In this document: piece by piece, positions 63,879-64,000 of the stretch
Layout: each line of letters opens with the position of its first letter
How positions within the stretch are numbered: the stretch's first letter is position 1
Source: Candidatus Scalindua japonica
Lineage (GTDB): Bacteria > Planctomycetota > Brocadiia > Brocadiales > Scalinduaceae
Direction: 5' to 3'
NCBI RefSeq assembly: GCF_002443295.1
Contig: NZ_BAOS01000004.1
Span: 186,001 to 250,000, forward strand
Length of the DNA stretch: 64,000 bases
Notes under the pieces: model-generated
Databases searched by the model: none
Seen by the model: only the letters and a program-made list of their open reading frames with translations
What the model was told of the DNA's origin: nothing
Made by a program: the position numbers and the translations under genes

Positions 63879-64000
63879 ATTAAATCCTTAAAAAAATACA
63901 AAAACATTTAACGCAGAGACGCAGATAAAACACTTGAAAATAATAAAAAATTTCACTTTTCACACTAAGACATGTATGGCAAAAAAAATAGAAATATTGA

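Noticed and set aside
1-64000. tRNA, rRNA or CRISPR loci
   Set aside because: I looked for TTCGAATC-type T loops, conserved rRNA segments and short direct repeats with spacers, and saw none; a tRNAscan run would be decisive.

Overview
The window is AT-rich DNA that reads as a planctomycete of the anammox type (Brocadiales; 'Candidatus Scalindua' is my best guess, by general impression rather than a marker gene). The supporting signs are three adjacent small secreted c-type cytochromes, futalosine-pathway menaquinone genes, lipid A synthesis (lpxK), PEP-CTERM secreted proteins, giant Pfa-like lipid/polyketide synthases and many lipoproteins. No rRNA, tRNA, CRISPR array or intact insertion sequence was seen.

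Region 1 (1-17.6 kb, all minus strand) is one compact operon. It begins with a 2786-residue synthase (two nitronate-monooxygenase/PfaD-like domains, KS, AT, ACP, KR, DH). This is followed by a 1590-residue synthase (KS, AT, DH, phosphopantetheinyl transferase), a free acyl carrier protein, an alkaline-phosphatase-superfamily enzyme, an alpha/beta hydrolase, and a beta-propeller-like protein that runs off the left edge. Together they look like a self-contained machine that builds, reduces and releases an unknown lipid or polyketide. This is the best candidate for an undescribed system in the window.

Region 2 (17.6-22.6 kb) is accessory: a PEP-CTERM protein, a trypsin-like protease with a downstream lipoprotein that repeats the protease's N-terminal domain, a dispersed-repeat-like element, a queC remnant, a small membrane protein and a LolA-like protein.

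Region 3 (22.8-36.5 kb) is mostly housekeeping: an amidohydrolase (possible aminofutalosine deaminase), serS, ispF, a dynamin-like GTPase, RidA, mqnE, three cytochromes, proS, a DUF4416 protein, ndk, a lipoprotein, rpiB and a Sua5/YrdC protein.

Region 4 (36.7-48 kb, plus strand) holds an S55 (SpoIVB-type) peptidase next to a secreted propeller protein. It then has a seven-gene run: a small protein, a MutL/GlmL-type ATPase, a barrel-sandwich protein and four membrane proteins. That run is probably a membrane system of unknown function.

Region 5 (48-57.4 kb, minus strand) has a DUF4197 protein, a secreted protein with eight PKD domains, a deoxyhypusine-synthase-like protein, lpxK, an HNH endonuclease, leuB and thiD.

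Region 6 (57.6-64 kb) has a lipoprotein, a DUF350 protein, a membrane-anchored spermidine synthase and a DUF4178 protein, a set known from envelope-stress/polyamine neighbourhoods. The set is split by a decayed PEP-CTERM gene, an internally deleted transposase and a broken DUF4178 copy.
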